Under the pieces are notes generated by a model. It saw only the letters and a program-made list of their open reading frames with translations, was not told the DNA's origin and searched no databases. From JAUWMV01 sp964562425 (GTDB lineage: Bacteria; UBP14; UBA6098; B30-G16), in contig CAZLTJ010000017.1 of NCBI GenBank assembly GCA_964562425.1, forward strand, positions 1-31,942: a DNA stretch of 31,942 bases, given 5' to 3'. Shown piece by piece: positions 1 through 8,016 of this stretch. Positions within the stretch are counted from its first letter, which is position 1; the number at the start of each line of letters is the position of its first letter. The translations under genes and the position numbers were made by a program.

Positions 1-1511
1 GGTATATACAGCTTCTTCTCTACTTCAATCGACAACAGAGAGAAAAGTTCCTCTCTTGTTATCGAGTGCTCTAAATCAAGAATTACTGCTTTTCGAATGA
101 GTTTATCAAAACGATCCTCAATAATCTCGTTTCTCTCAATTAATATATCCAGCAGCTCTTCTTCCAATTCGAGTGTATCACCTGTTAAATCTTTATTGTG
201 CAGCTTTTGCACTGTATGAACTAATGCAGATTTTCTTGTTACACGTTTCTTGACATATAAAAAATACCAAGCAAGAGCAGCTAAAACGAATAAAGATGCG
301 AATAATATTATAAATGCACCCATTTCAATTATTAACAAGATATATGCTAAAATTCCTATAATTTGTAAAACTGGGAATAGAGGAGCTTTGAAAGATGGTT
401 TATAATTCGCAATCTTCGATGCTCTAATCACGATTAATGCAAAATTAACCATAGCAAATAAAAATAACATAAATAAAGATGCAACCTTTGCCAAATTCTT
501 AATATCTAAAACTGTAATAACAAGGATCATAAAAAGACTAGTGAATAATATTGACCAATATGGGGTTTTTCTTTTTATTGATATTTTGCTAAATAACGGT
601 GGTAGAATGCTATCGCGACTCATTGCCATCGGCAGTCTAGATGCGGATAAAATTCCTGCATTGGCAGTTGTTATATATGCAATCATAGCAGCTATACTCA
701 TAATTATTAAACCAGTCAAGCCAGAAAAAATAGCAGCAGAATCCGAAATAGGAGTGAGGGAATTTTGTAATCCACATTTTGACATGACACCGATTAAAAC
801 GAAGATAGTAAGCAAGTAAAGGATTTGCACAACAACAAACGCAGATATCATACCCTTTACTAAATTCTTTTGCACGTCCTTAACCTCTTCCGCGATGCTT
901 GCTATTTTGGTAATTCCTCCGTAAGAAATAAACACCATTCCCGTCGTGCTTAATATTTTATCCCATTCGAAATGAGTCATTCCCTGAAAGTGCGAGAAAT
1001 CCATGTACCTGTATCCGTAAATAATATAGCCTGACAAAATAAGAATAAGAAAGCCTACGAGTAGAATTTGTACACGTCCTGAGGTTTTTACACTGAATAG
1101 ATTTAATAATGTAAAGAAGATACATGCACCAATAGCGATAGATTTGATATGCCACACACTAAGTTCAGGTCCTATCAGAGTTGCAAATACACCTATACCA
1201 ATAAGAGCAAAAGCACCTTTCAGACTAATTGAAAACCAATTTGCAAATCCCGCAATGGTGCCATAATGCGTTCCGAGAATTCTTTCAATATAGAAATATG
1301 TTCCACCTGCTTTCGGGATTGCAGTTACCAATTCCAACTTAGAAAACAGAGCAGGAAGCATTAATATTCCTGCGAGAAAATAAGCAATGAGAATGCCACT
1401 GCCCGCGTTCTGGTAGGCAATCGCAGGAAGGACAAAAATACCGGAACTTATCATTGCTCCAGCACCGATACTAAATACATCTAACGCACCCAGCTTTTTT
1501 TCCATTTTCAT
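1..1511 (-). CDS. APC-family amino-acid permease with cytoplasmic C-terminal extension (partial, 3' end missing)
   Basis: An open frame of 503 codons reads from the ATG at 1511 to the window edge without a stop. The start MKMEKKLGALDVFSIGAGAM followed by SSGIF is the typical first helix of APC-superfamily amino-acid permeases, and about twelve hydrophobic segments follow, including the PKAGGTYFYIER segment and the SYGGITKIASIAEEV segment. These proteins carry amino acids across the inner membrane. After the last membrane helix comes a charged cytoplasmic tail (about the last 80 residues, with EERNEIIEDRFDKLI-like and AVILDLE sequence) that resembles the linker leading into PTS EIIA-like domains fused to some permeases; that domain would lie beyond the window. 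GAGGA lies 5 nt before the ATG at 1511, which favours it over the ATG at 1505. The substrate cannot be told. Confidence 0.85.
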   Translation of the reverse strand, partial: MKMEKKLGALDVFSIGAGAMISSGIFVLPAIAYQNAGSGILIAYFLAGILMLPALFSKLELVTAIPKAGGTYFYIERILGTHYGTIAGFANWFSISLKGAFALIGIGVFATLIGPELSVWHIKSIAIGACIFFTLLNLFSVKTSGRVQILLVGFLILILSGYIIYGYRYMDFSHFQGMTHFEWDKILSTTGMVFISYGGITKIASIAEEVKDVQKNLVKGMISAFVVVQILYLLTIFVLIGVMSKCGLQNSLTPISDSAAIFSGLTGLIIMSIAAMIAYITTANAGILSASRLPMAMSRDSILPPLFSKISIKRKTPYWSILFTSLFMILVITVLDIKNLAKVASLFMLFLFAMVNFALIVIRASKIANYKPSFKAPLFPVLQIIGILAYILLIIEMGAFIILFASLFVLAALAWYFLYVKKRVTRKSALVHTVQKLHNKDLTGDTLELEEELLDILIERNEIIEDRFDKLIRKAVILDLEHSITREELFSLLSIEVEKKLYI

Positions 1512-1531
1512 TGCATTCCTCAAGAATTAAC

Positions 1532-1560
1532 AAAATATAGAGCAGTAAAGCATATTTCAA
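1532..1560 (-). promoter_or_regulatory. Putative sigma70-type promoter of the APC permease
   Basis: On the minus strand TTGAAA (1560-1555), a 17-nt spacer and TATTTT (1537-1532) lie about 20 nt upstream of the permease start. Seen by eye only; spacing is ideal and both boxes are close to consensus. The rest of 1512-1723 is A+T-rich with no ORF or hairpin that I can support. Confidence 0.45.
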
Positions 1561-1723
1561 GTAACGAATTAATTGCGCTTCTATTCTTTTTGATTTTCAA
1601 TGAGTTAGAATTGATAGCTATTTGAATAAACATTACATCTTATAGGATATGTAAATATATTTAGGAAATATAGTGGTATTGAAGATTAGAACTGATAGGA
1701 AATTTACACATAGTATAAAAAAA

Positions 1724-3454
1724 TTACTTTCTTGTTATAGGCATTTTATATCCTTTACATATTGATCGAGATGTGATTAATATTCCCGGTGAAGCCTGAC
1801 GATGTTTGAATTCTGAATGATTCACCATTCGAAAGACCTTATCGATAGTTTCACTATTTAGTTTGGTTTCTTTTGCTATATCGATTAATGACATTTCATC
1901 GTCGACATACAATTTAAGTATTTTGTCAAGAATGTGATACGGTGGAAGAGCATCGGTGTCCAATTGATTGACTTTAAGCTCAGCAGTAGGAGGACGTTCT
2001 ATTACGCTTTGCGGAATTAAATCTCGATTGTCTTTTTTATTTCTCCATCGAGCAAGTTCCCAGACAAGCGTTTTGGATACATCCTTTAAAACTGCGAAAC
2101 CACCCACCATATCGCCATACAGCGTGACATATCCTACTCTCGATTCGCTCTTATTACCTGCTGCCAAAACGAGATAGCCAAACTTGTTTGACAAAGCCAT
2201 TAAGACGTTCCCTCGAATCCTCGCCTGAATGTTCTCCTCGGTTATATCGAATGGTTTCCCAGCAAAATGCGGTGTTAGATGTTCAATATACTTCTTAAAG
2301 AGCTGTTCGATTTTAATAACTTTATATTTTATACCAAGGTTCTTTGCGATCTTTTCACTGTTTTCATAGCTTTCATTAGTAGAGAATTTTGTGGGCATGA
2401 AAACAGCATCGATATTTTCTGCACCGATCGCATCTGATGCAATAGCTGCAACAACTGCAGAATCGATACCGCCTGAAAGACCCAAAATAACCTCTTTGAA
2501 ACCGTTTTTCCAAACGTAATCCCTCAATCCTGTCGTTAAAGCTTTCCATACCGTTTCATGTTCTCCTAATATCGGGGTTATTATATTCTCGCTATGAGGT
2601 TTATCTTTGTTTATCGATAGTGGAATATTTACAATCGATGTAGACAATTCCTCTTTGGTTGGATAGTTAGGTTCCTTTTCCTGATATTTGTTAAGACTTT
2701 TTCGTCTACTCTCTTCAAGAATAAAATCCACAATAAATAATTGCTCCTCAAACGCTGATGCTCTGGCAAGAATATTTCCATCAGTATCAACTGCAAAGGA
2801 TTGCCCATCAAATACTAGTTCATCCTGTCCCCCGACACAATTCAGATATGCAATTGAGACTTTATTATCAATGGCTATTGTCGAGAGCGAATCTTCAATA
2901 AATTTCTCCTTACCATTGTAATACGGTGAAGCGTTTATGTTTAAAAGCAATTCGCAGCCTTCGGAACACAACTTACCCGGGATGGAGCTCGATGAATACC
3001 AAATATCTTCGCAAATGCCAATCCCAAATACAAGATCGTGAGTTTTATAGGTTGTTACACTTTTTCCGGGAGTGAAATACCTTTTTTCATCAAAGCTACT
3101 ATATTCAGATAGGAAAATTTTTCGGTGACTGTGTTGAATTTTACCATCGAAAATCACAGCAGCGGAGTTGTATGTTTTATCGGTAAATTCCGGGTAGCCA
3201 ACAACAAGGATTATGTTCATTTCTTGGGTGAATTTTGCGATTTTCAAAAGTGCTCGTTTGGATTCCTCCAAAAAGTCGAGCCTAAAAAGCAAATCTTCCG
3301 GAGGATATCCGCAAATAGCCAACTCAGGCAACATCAATATATCACATTTGAGTTTAACTGCTTCACAAGCTAACTCAATAATTTTCTCACAATTACCTTC
3401 GAAATCACTCACAAACGGATCAAATTGCCCCATTCCCACGCGAACAATCCGCAA
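1724..3454 (-). CDS. nadE: Glutamine-dependent NAD+ synthetase
   Basis: This 576-aa two-domain enzyme makes NAD+ from nicotinic acid adenine dinucleotide, ATP and glutamine, the last step of NAD biosynthesis. The N-terminal nitrilase-type glutaminase domain (about 1-260) shows the complete triad: E44 in LMLPELAICGYP, K112 in HRKIFLSEY and C148 in GIGICEDIWY. The C-terminal synthetase domain (about 295-576) has the ATP pyrophosphatase P-loop LGLSGGIDSAVVAA (SGGIDS at 327-332) and the conserved GNKSESRVGYVTLYGDM segment. Length is typical of the fused form. The start codon is TTG at 3454, chosen because AGAGGAG sits 7-8 nt before it and the next residues RIVRVGMGQ match the family N terminus. 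It lies 56 nt behind the secreted 461-aa gene and may share its transcript. Confidence 0.96.
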   Translation of the reverse strand: MRIVRVGMGQFDPFVSDFEGNCEKIIELACEAVKLKCDILMLPELAICGYPPEDLLFRLDFLEESKRALLKIAKFTQEMNIILVVGYPEFTDKTYNSAAVIFDGKIQHSHRKIFLSEYSSFDEKRYFTPGKSVTTYKTHDLVFGIGICEDIWYSSSSIPGKLCSEGCELLLNINASPYYNGKEKFIEDSLSTIAIDNKVSIAYLNCVGGQDELVFDGQSFAVDTDGNILARASAFEEQLFIVDFILEESRRKSLNKYQEKEPNYPTKEELSTSIVNIPLSINKDKPHSENIITPILGEHETVWKALTTGLRDYVWKNGFKEVILGLSGGIDSAVVAAIASDAIGAENIDAVFMPTKFSTNESYENSEKIAKNLGIKYKVIKIEQLFKKYIEHLTPHFAGKPFDITEENIQARIRGNVLMALSNKFGYLVLAAGNKSESRVGYVTLYGDMVGGFAVLKDVSKTLVWELARWRNKKDNRDLIPQSVIERPPTAELKVNQLDTDALPPYHILDKILKLYVDDEMSLIDIAKETKLNSETIDKVFRMVNHSEFKHRQASPGILITSRSICKGYKMPITRK

Positions 3455-3510
3455 TATAATTCTCCTCTATAATACTGAATGCCAAGTTGAATCAAATCTC
3501 AGACCGATAT

Positions 3511-4896
3511 CTATTTCACAAGAAATATTCTTTCATTAATAATACTACCTTTAACTGAAGCACTCACAAAATAAATACCTGATGAAACATTTTCCTTAGG
3601 TTCCCAAACAAAACTTTCACCCTTAAATTCTGAAACTATTCTGCCGTTAATATCAACTATTTTAATCAAATCAGCACCGTGAGAAACTATCCTGCACGAT
3701 CGGTTAAATGGATTGGGATTTATCTCGATAGTCAGTGTTTTGGGGATATGAATAATATGTTCTTTAATTAACGACGAATCTGCGGTTCTCCAATGGCATG
3801 TATCGATTAATACATTGCTTGAGCTATCGACAGCTATAATCCTTGTTTTGTACCATTGTTTATGTGCAAGAGTAATTGGGACTGCAAATTTTACATGAAA
3901 ACCGTCAGTAATCGGAGTTAACAGCAAAGAATATGTTATATCTGTGCCATTAAACGAGACTTCGATTGTATCGATACTGCTACTGTCGTCGAGAACATCA
4001 AAATGCACTGTATCCAGACTAACAGGTACATCGGTGTCCCCGCATTCCGGTGAAAAATTGATAGTATAAGGTGGTACTGTATCTGCAATAACAGTTCTCC
4101 AATAGCACGTATCGATTAATCTATTGCCTGCACTATCGTCCGATAAAATCTCTACTTGGTACCATTGATTATGTGTAAGAACAATTGGGATAGCAAATTT
4201 TACATGAAAACCGTCAGTAATCGGAGTTAACAGCAAAGAAGACGTTATATTTATGCATTCAAACCAACCTATAATTGTATCGATACTGCTACCGTCGTCG
4301 AGAACATCAAAATATGCTGTATCAAGACTAACAGGTACATTGGTGTCCCCGCATTCCGGTGAAAAATTGATAGTATATGGTGGTATTGTATCCACAGTAA
4401 CGGTTGATGTAGTATCTATGAACCGAAAGTAAGCTTGTTCCCTTAACGCAACCGATGTGTTTACACTGATTGAACGCATTGAGTATATGTTTATTGGCGA
4501 GGTGAATGCAACTGTCGTGTCAAATTGAATTATTCCCAGAGACCTTGGCAAACTGTCGGTGCTCCAATTAAATTGAATACTTGGAATAGTAACTCCAATG
4601 CAACCGAATTGCCAGACTACTGTATCAGCAATTGCTCTTATATCTGTTGTAAGCTTTATAGTTGGTGGACAACTCGAACAGACAAAATAACAGACAATTG
4701 AACCCGGACCAGGTGGTGGTGTTATAACATCGAATGTATCCAATCCGTCATTTGCAAAGGAATTCGTTCCTATTGTTACATTTTGCATAATGAGTCCTAA
4801 ATTGGCTGACAAAGGAAGAGACCACTGGCAAAAAGCTAGATTAAACATCAAAAACAATGTTAGCACAAGAAGAAAAGCCTTAAAACACAATTTCAT
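3511..4896 (-). CDS. Secreted repeat protein with T9SS-type C-terminal sorting domain
   Basis: A 461-aa predicted surface or secreted protein of unknown function. Residues 1-23 form a signal peptide (positive K, hydrophobic LLVLTLFLMFNLAF, cleavage near FCQ). Residues about 30-165 contain a module with a proline-rich D..D...PPPGPG segment followed by a W...LP stretch, shared with the two larger secreted proteins in this window. Then come two almost identical 103-aa repeats starting PPYTINFSPECGDT, with a bacterial Ig-like look. The last about 70 residues (INPNPFN..., IKIVDINGRIV, SSGIYFVSA, KRIF-like end) match the Por/type IX secretion sorting domain, which directs export across the outer membrane. 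AGGAGG precedes the ATG by 5 nt and a good promoter lies just upstream. Family-level function is not recognisable. Confidence 0.85.
   Translation of the reverse strand: MKLCFKAFLLVLTLFLMFNLAFCQWSLPLSANLGLIMQNVTIGTNSFANDGLDTFDVITPPPGPGSIVCYFVCSSCPPTIKLTTDIRAIADTVVWQFGCIGVTIPSIQFNWSTDSLPRSLGIIQFDTTVAFTSPINIYSMRSISVNTSVALREQAYFRFIDTTSTVTVDTIPPYTINFSPECGDTNVPVSLDTAYFDVLDDGSSIDTIIGWFECINITSSLLLTPITDGFHVKFAIPIVLTHNQWYQVEILSDDSAGNRLIDTCYWRTVIADTVPPYTINFSPECGDTDVPVSLDTVHFDVLDDSSSIDTIEVSFNGTDITYSLLLTPITDGFHVKFAVPITLAHKQWYKTRIIAVDSSSNVLIDTCHWRTADSSLIKEHIIHIPKTLTIEINPNPFNRSCRIVSHGADLIKIVDINGRIVSEFKGESFVWEPKENVSSGIYFVSASVKGSIINERIFLVK
3781..4398. repeat. Two-copy tandem repeat, 309-bp period, inside the 461-aa secreted protein gene
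   Basis: Copies span about 3781-4089 and 4090-4398. Anchors such as TTACATGAAAACCGTCAGTA (near 3891 and 4200) and ACAGGTACA (4022 and 4331) recur exactly 309 bp apart, which is 103 codons, so the frame is kept. Long stretches are identical at the DNA level, suggesting a recent in-frame duplication or gene conversion between copies. Divergence is concentrated around the IIGWFECINI versus IEVSFNGTDI segment. Confidence 0.9.
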
Positions 4897-4926
4897 AATA
4901 ACCTCCTAATTTTAATTGTTATTATC

Positions 4927-4955
4927 ATTATAGTAACATAATGTCTTAAATTCAA
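4927..4955 (-). promoter_or_regulatory. Putative sigma70-type promoter of the 461-aa secreted protein gene
   Basis: On the minus strand TTGAAT (4955-4950), a 17-nt spacer and a perfect TATAAT (4932-4927) are followed 30 nt later by the ATG at 4896 with its AGGAGG site. This is one of the best promoter matches in the window. Confidence 0.6.
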
Positions 4956-4977
4956 GTAAAAAAGAATTAAAAAAATA

Positions 4978-5817
4978 TTAAGAATAAATCTCTTTTTCGA
5001 GTTTGGGAGCTAATGCAAAAATTAATTTAACCATCCTATCGTCAGCAGCATTTGCGATAGATATAATATCCTCAAGAGTGCATGGTGTAAGTGCATCTGG
5101 TAATCCCATGTCGGTAATAATTGAGAATCCAAGGACCTTCATACCTGAATGAATGGCAACAACGACCTCTGGTACAGTCGACATCCCAACTGCATCAGCG
5201 CCAATCGTTCGTAAATATCGATATTCAGCAGCAGTTTCAAGATTTGGTCCTTGAACCGCAACATAAACACCATGAACGATTCTTAAATTCTGTTCTAATG
5301 CTGTTTCTTCTGCCAAATCTCTTAAAATCTTAGGATAACAATCACACATATCCGGAAATCTTAATCCAAGCTTATCATCGTTAAATCCTATAAGAGGATT
5401 ATCTCCAAGAAGGTTTATGTGATCGGTTATAAGCATAATATCGCCATTCCTGAATTGAGGATTTAATCCACCTGCAGCATTAGATACGATCACTACTTCC
5501 ACACCAAGAGCTTTCATAACCCTTACTGGGAAAGTTATTTCCTGCATCGACCAACCCTCGTAAGTATGAAACCTACCTTTCATTGCCATAACATAAACAT
5601 TGTTAAGATTACCAAAAATTAATTTACCTGTATGAAATTCTACAGTAGGAATAACAAAATGAGGAATTTTGGAATAAGGAATTTCTACCTGAACATCAAT
5701 CGAATCAACTATTCTGCCAAGTCCTGTACCTAAGATAATTCCAATGCGAGGTGTTCCTTTGTAAAATTCACGTATTACTGCAATAGCTTGGGTCAATTGG
5801 TTTCTAATTTCAAGCAT
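4978..5817 (-). CDS. punA: Purine nucleoside phosphorylase (trimeric PNP/MTAP family)
   Basis: A 279-aa cytoplasmic enzyme that splits purine (deoxy)nucleosides with phosphate into base and (deoxy)ribose-1-phosphate for salvage. Family motifs are all present: GIILGTGLG (26-34, phosphate loop), FHTGKLIFG (61-69), MKGRFHTYEGW (79-89), VSNAAGGLNP (111-120), GPNLETAAEYR (190-200) and GADAVGMSTVPEVVVA (206-221). The base-binding position, N243 in human PNP, is Asp here (D236 in FSIITDM). Asp at this site is also found in MTAP and in some bacterial PNPs and bears on acceptance of 6-aminopurines. It is the last gene of the lolD-mcsA-mcsB-divIVA-punA run, 52 nt after divIVA, with GGAGGAG before the ATG. 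With deoC at 29971 it would feed pentose phosphates into central metabolism. Confidence 0.93.
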   Translation of the reverse strand: MLEIRNQLTQAIAVIREFYKGTPRIGIILGTGLGRIVDSIDVQVEIPYSKIPHFVIPTVEFHTGKLIFGNLNNVYVMAMKGRFHTYEGWSMQEITFPVRVMKALGVEVVIVSNAAGGLNPQFRNGDIMLITDHINLLGDNPLIGFNDDKLGLRFPDMCDCYPKILRDLAEETALEQNLRIVHGVYVAVQGPNLETAAEYRYLRTIGADAVGMSTVPEVVVAIHSGMKVLGFSIITDMGLPDALTPCTLEDIISIANAADDRMVKLIFALAPKLEKEIYS

Positions 5818-5869
5818 AACTCCTCCAGCATATTTTTTTCAGAAAGTATTAAAAATATAATTAATTTGA

Positions 5870-6457
5870 TTATTCTTCTTGAGGTTTTAGAAAGAAAGCT
5901 CTTCTGCGTCTGTGAACTGTATTTCTAATAGCTGTAATGGGATTTATTGGTTGAAGGATACCGATTTTTGGTCCAATTTTTTCTACTGCAGATTGAGCAG
6001 TTCTATTCTCAACAGACTCCTCAAACTTTTTAACGGAATTGAAAACACCCTCCAGCACGTAAAGCAATTGACGTTTATATGCCTCGTAGATTCCAGTAAG
6101 CTCATAAAGCTCTTCACGTTTCTTTTCGGAATTTAGTCCCACTTCCTTAAGGATTTTTTCTCTTTCTCTTTCAGCTTCGATCAAAAGTTTTTCAGCTTGT
6201 TGCCTTGCTGAGTTCATAAGCTTCTGAGCTCTTTCATCGATCATTTCCTTAATTGCGTTGGCGTTTCGCTCAAGTTCAATTGTTCGCCTTGTTAGCGTTT
6301 CCACCTCATTTTTAAGTGAGCGTTCTTCTTGAAGTAGTTCATTGATGAAATCTGCAACCTGTGTTAGAAATTGCTTTACTTCATCTGGACGGTATCCTCT
6401 CATGCTTTTAGCAAATTCTTGATTACGCACTTGAAGTGGTGAGAATTTAAAAGCCAT
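5870..6457 (-). CDS. divIVA: DivIVA-domain coiled-coil protein
   Basis: A 195-aa protein whose first about 50 residues (FSPLQVRNQEFAKSMRGYRPDEVKQFL) match the DivIVA/GpsB N-terminal membrane-curvature-sensing domain. Residues about 40-150 are strongly heptad-like and charged (EVETLTRRTIELERNANAIKEMIDERA and on), predicting a long coiled coil. The C-terminal tail is basic (HRRRRAFFLK). DivIVA proteins sit at septa or poles and recruit division or envelope machinery; the exact role here is inference. GGAGGG precedes the ATG by 4-5 nt. It lies 51 nt after mcsB and 52 nt before punA, so is probably cotranscribed with both. Confidence 0.88.
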   Translation of the reverse strand: MAFKFSPLQVRNQEFAKSMRGYRPDEVKQFLTQVADFINELLQEERSLKNEVETLTRRTIELERNANAIKEMIDERAQKLMNSARQQAEKLLIEAEREREKILKEVGLNSEKKREELYELTGIYEAYKRQLLYVLEGVFNSVKKFEESVENRTAQSAVEKIGPKIGILQPINPITAIRNTVHRRRRAFFLKPQEE

Positions 6458-6508
6458 TTTTCCCTCCAGATGACTAGGTTCTTTAATCTAACAAAAAATT
6501 TAATGAAG

Positions 6509-7552
6509 TCAAGAAAACCATAGTTTTTTTGATAATAACTCTATTCTTTTTTGAGGAATTGCTTTACCATAGTTAGCTTTTTCTTCAATTTGGAACGCCA
6601 AATGTGCATCCCGAGATGTTATTAATACATCGTCCACAGTTTGGAAAGACATCGGGAAAATTTCGAGAGAGACCCCAAGACGAATTGCCGATAAAATAGT
6701 GGAAATTTCCCACGATTCAATAAGCTTTGCATGTGTGATAATTCCCACAGACCGAGATATTTTGTCCTCGGTTTGGGTTCTAGACTTGTCCCATAATATT
6801 TCTCTGGCTTCAATTTCTTTATTTGTAATTCCAATTAAAGTAGCCTCAACATTTCCTGCAAGTTGTTCAATATTATTTTCAGCTAGATTTCTTAAAACAA
6901 CCTGCAAAAATCCAGAAACCTCCTCTGCACCGCCATCAAATATACCTGTAACCAAAAATCCTTTTTCTCTTAGATCCCTTTTCAATCTGCCATACTGACC
7001 AGTCATAACCAATCCCGGTGTATGAACGAAACCACCAAAAATTGCACCTGCACCACTATTTGAAGGATTCGCAGATAAATATCCAATATTATCCTTCCAT
7101 GACCTTTGAAAATCTTTCCCGAATACTGCATCGAAATTCTCAAGTTCGAAGATTATGTTATTAAAATCTATACTTCTATTTCTAACAGAAAATTTAATAT
7201 GATCTATCCAGTTTATCATTATTGTTTTAGATTCATCAGGACTGATAGCTAGAAACCCATTCATAGGTTTTTTTATGACTTCCCTTGGTATATTCTGTCT
7301 CTCATATTGTATCATACAAATAAGCGACTCTATTTCAGAAATAGGTGAGAAATCAGATTCCTGCCACCCAAGATCCGTCAAAACAACTAATAATGAATTA
7401 AAGATACTATCACTTTGATCTCGGTTCAGAACTGTCGAAAAATTGTGCTCTGCGATATTAGCAAAAGCCTCTCCAAAAATTCCCAAAACAACGTTATTGG
7501 AAGGTTCGATTTGCATCCAAAGAGGAGATTTGCTGAATGTTGCAGTGTTCAT
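6509..7552 (-). CDS. mcsB: McsB-like protein lacking arginine-kinase catalytic residues (predicted pseudokinase)
   Basis: A 347-aa protein homologous over most of its length to McsB, the protein-arginine kinase that tags proteins for ClpC degradation. Homology is clearest from about 156 to 300 (IGYLSANPSNSGAG, FLVTGIFDGGAEEVSGFLQV, EAREILWDKSRTQTEDKISRS, AKLIESWEISTILSAIRLGVSLEIF). From remembered B. subtilis McsB, the catalytic-Cys motif SCPTNxGTG aligns with ANPSNSGAG (Cys to N162). The NEEDHIRIQ loop aligns with NWIDHIKFS (114-122). The nucleotide-binding SSRIRLARN aligns with GIFGEAFAN (24-32), RGIYGEGSE aligns with TGIFDGGAE, and the RASVM arginine is gone. The only cysteine is C79, outside the active site. 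The reading frame is intact, so a scaffold or regulatory role is more likely than a dead gene. The start overlaps the mcsA stop by 4 nt (ATGA). No clpC is nearby. Confidence 0.85.
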   Translation of the reverse strand: MNTATFSKSPLWMQIEPSNNVVLGIFGEAFANIAEHNFSTVLNRDQSDSIFNSLLVVLTDLGWQESDFSPISEIESLICMIQYERQNIPREVIKKPMNGFLAISPDESKTIMINWIDHIKFSVRNRSIDFNNIIFELENFDAVFGKDFQRSWKDNIGYLSANPSNSGAGAIFGGFVHTPGLVMTGQYGRLKRDLREKGFLVTGIFDGGAEEVSGFLQVVLRNLAENNIEQLAGNVEATLIGITNKEIEAREILWDKSRTQTEDKISRSVGIITHAKLIESWEISTILSAIRLGVSLEIFPMSFQTVDDVLITSRDAHLAFQIEEKANYGKAIPQKRIELLSKKLWFS

Positions 7553-8016
7553 AGATCACCTTGTTTAGAAGTAAGTATGTCTTCAATCTCCTTAATTTTG
7601 TCCCGGATTTCTGCTGCATCCTCAAAACGTTCTTCTTCAATTGCTCTTCGTAATTGCAATCTCAACGTAGTAAGCTTTGCCATCGGTAACTGCTTTTTGT
7701 CGAATTTAATCTGTTTAAATTTATGGCTTTTAACAGGTTTAAATATAAGAATTTTAAGGAATTCAGAAAAAGTGTCGTAGCAAGTCGGACATCCTACAAA
7801 ACCACTTTCTGCAAGATTAGCTAATTGCCATCCACAGACCGGACAAACGAGTTTTTCGATCTTACTGGATTTTTCTAAAGTAGTTAATTGATCTTGCATA
7901 CCCACTATTAAACCACATTTATCGCATATACTAACAACTTTTTTCTCACCGTTGATAAATTGGACAACTTCGTGTGTTGCTTCTCTCTTTTTGCATATTT
8001 CACACAAATTTTTCAT
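7549..8016 (-). CDS. mcsA: McsA-like zinc-finger/UVR-domain protein, partner of McsB
   Basis: A 155-aa protein with two four-cysteine zinc sites: C5/C8 with C31/C34, and C58/C61 with C76/C79. A C-terminal UVR domain lies at about 115-150 (LRLQLRRAIEEERFEDAAEIRDKI). This is the architecture of McsA, which in Firmicutes binds and activates the McsB arginine kinase. All eight cysteines are intact, in contrast to the degenerate McsB next door. The ATG at 8016 immediately follows the TAA stop of the ABC gene (8019-8017), and its own stop overlaps the mcsB start, so the three genes are translationally coupled. A general UvrB/UvrC-motif protein is the alternative name; the adjacency to an McsB homologue favours McsA. 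Confidence 0.92.
   Translation of the reverse strand: MKNLCEICKKREATHEVVQFINGEKKVVSICDKCGLIVGMQDQLTTLEKSSKIEKLVCPVCGWQLANLAESGFVGCPTCYDTFSEFLKILIFKPVKSHKFKQIKFDKKQLPMAKLTTLRLQLRRAIEEERFEDAAEIRDKIKEIEDILTSKQGDL

Noticed and set aside
3781..4398. CRISPR-like repeat array
   Set aside because: Only two copies with a 309-bp period and coding content; no short regular repeats with unique spacers occur anywhere in the window.
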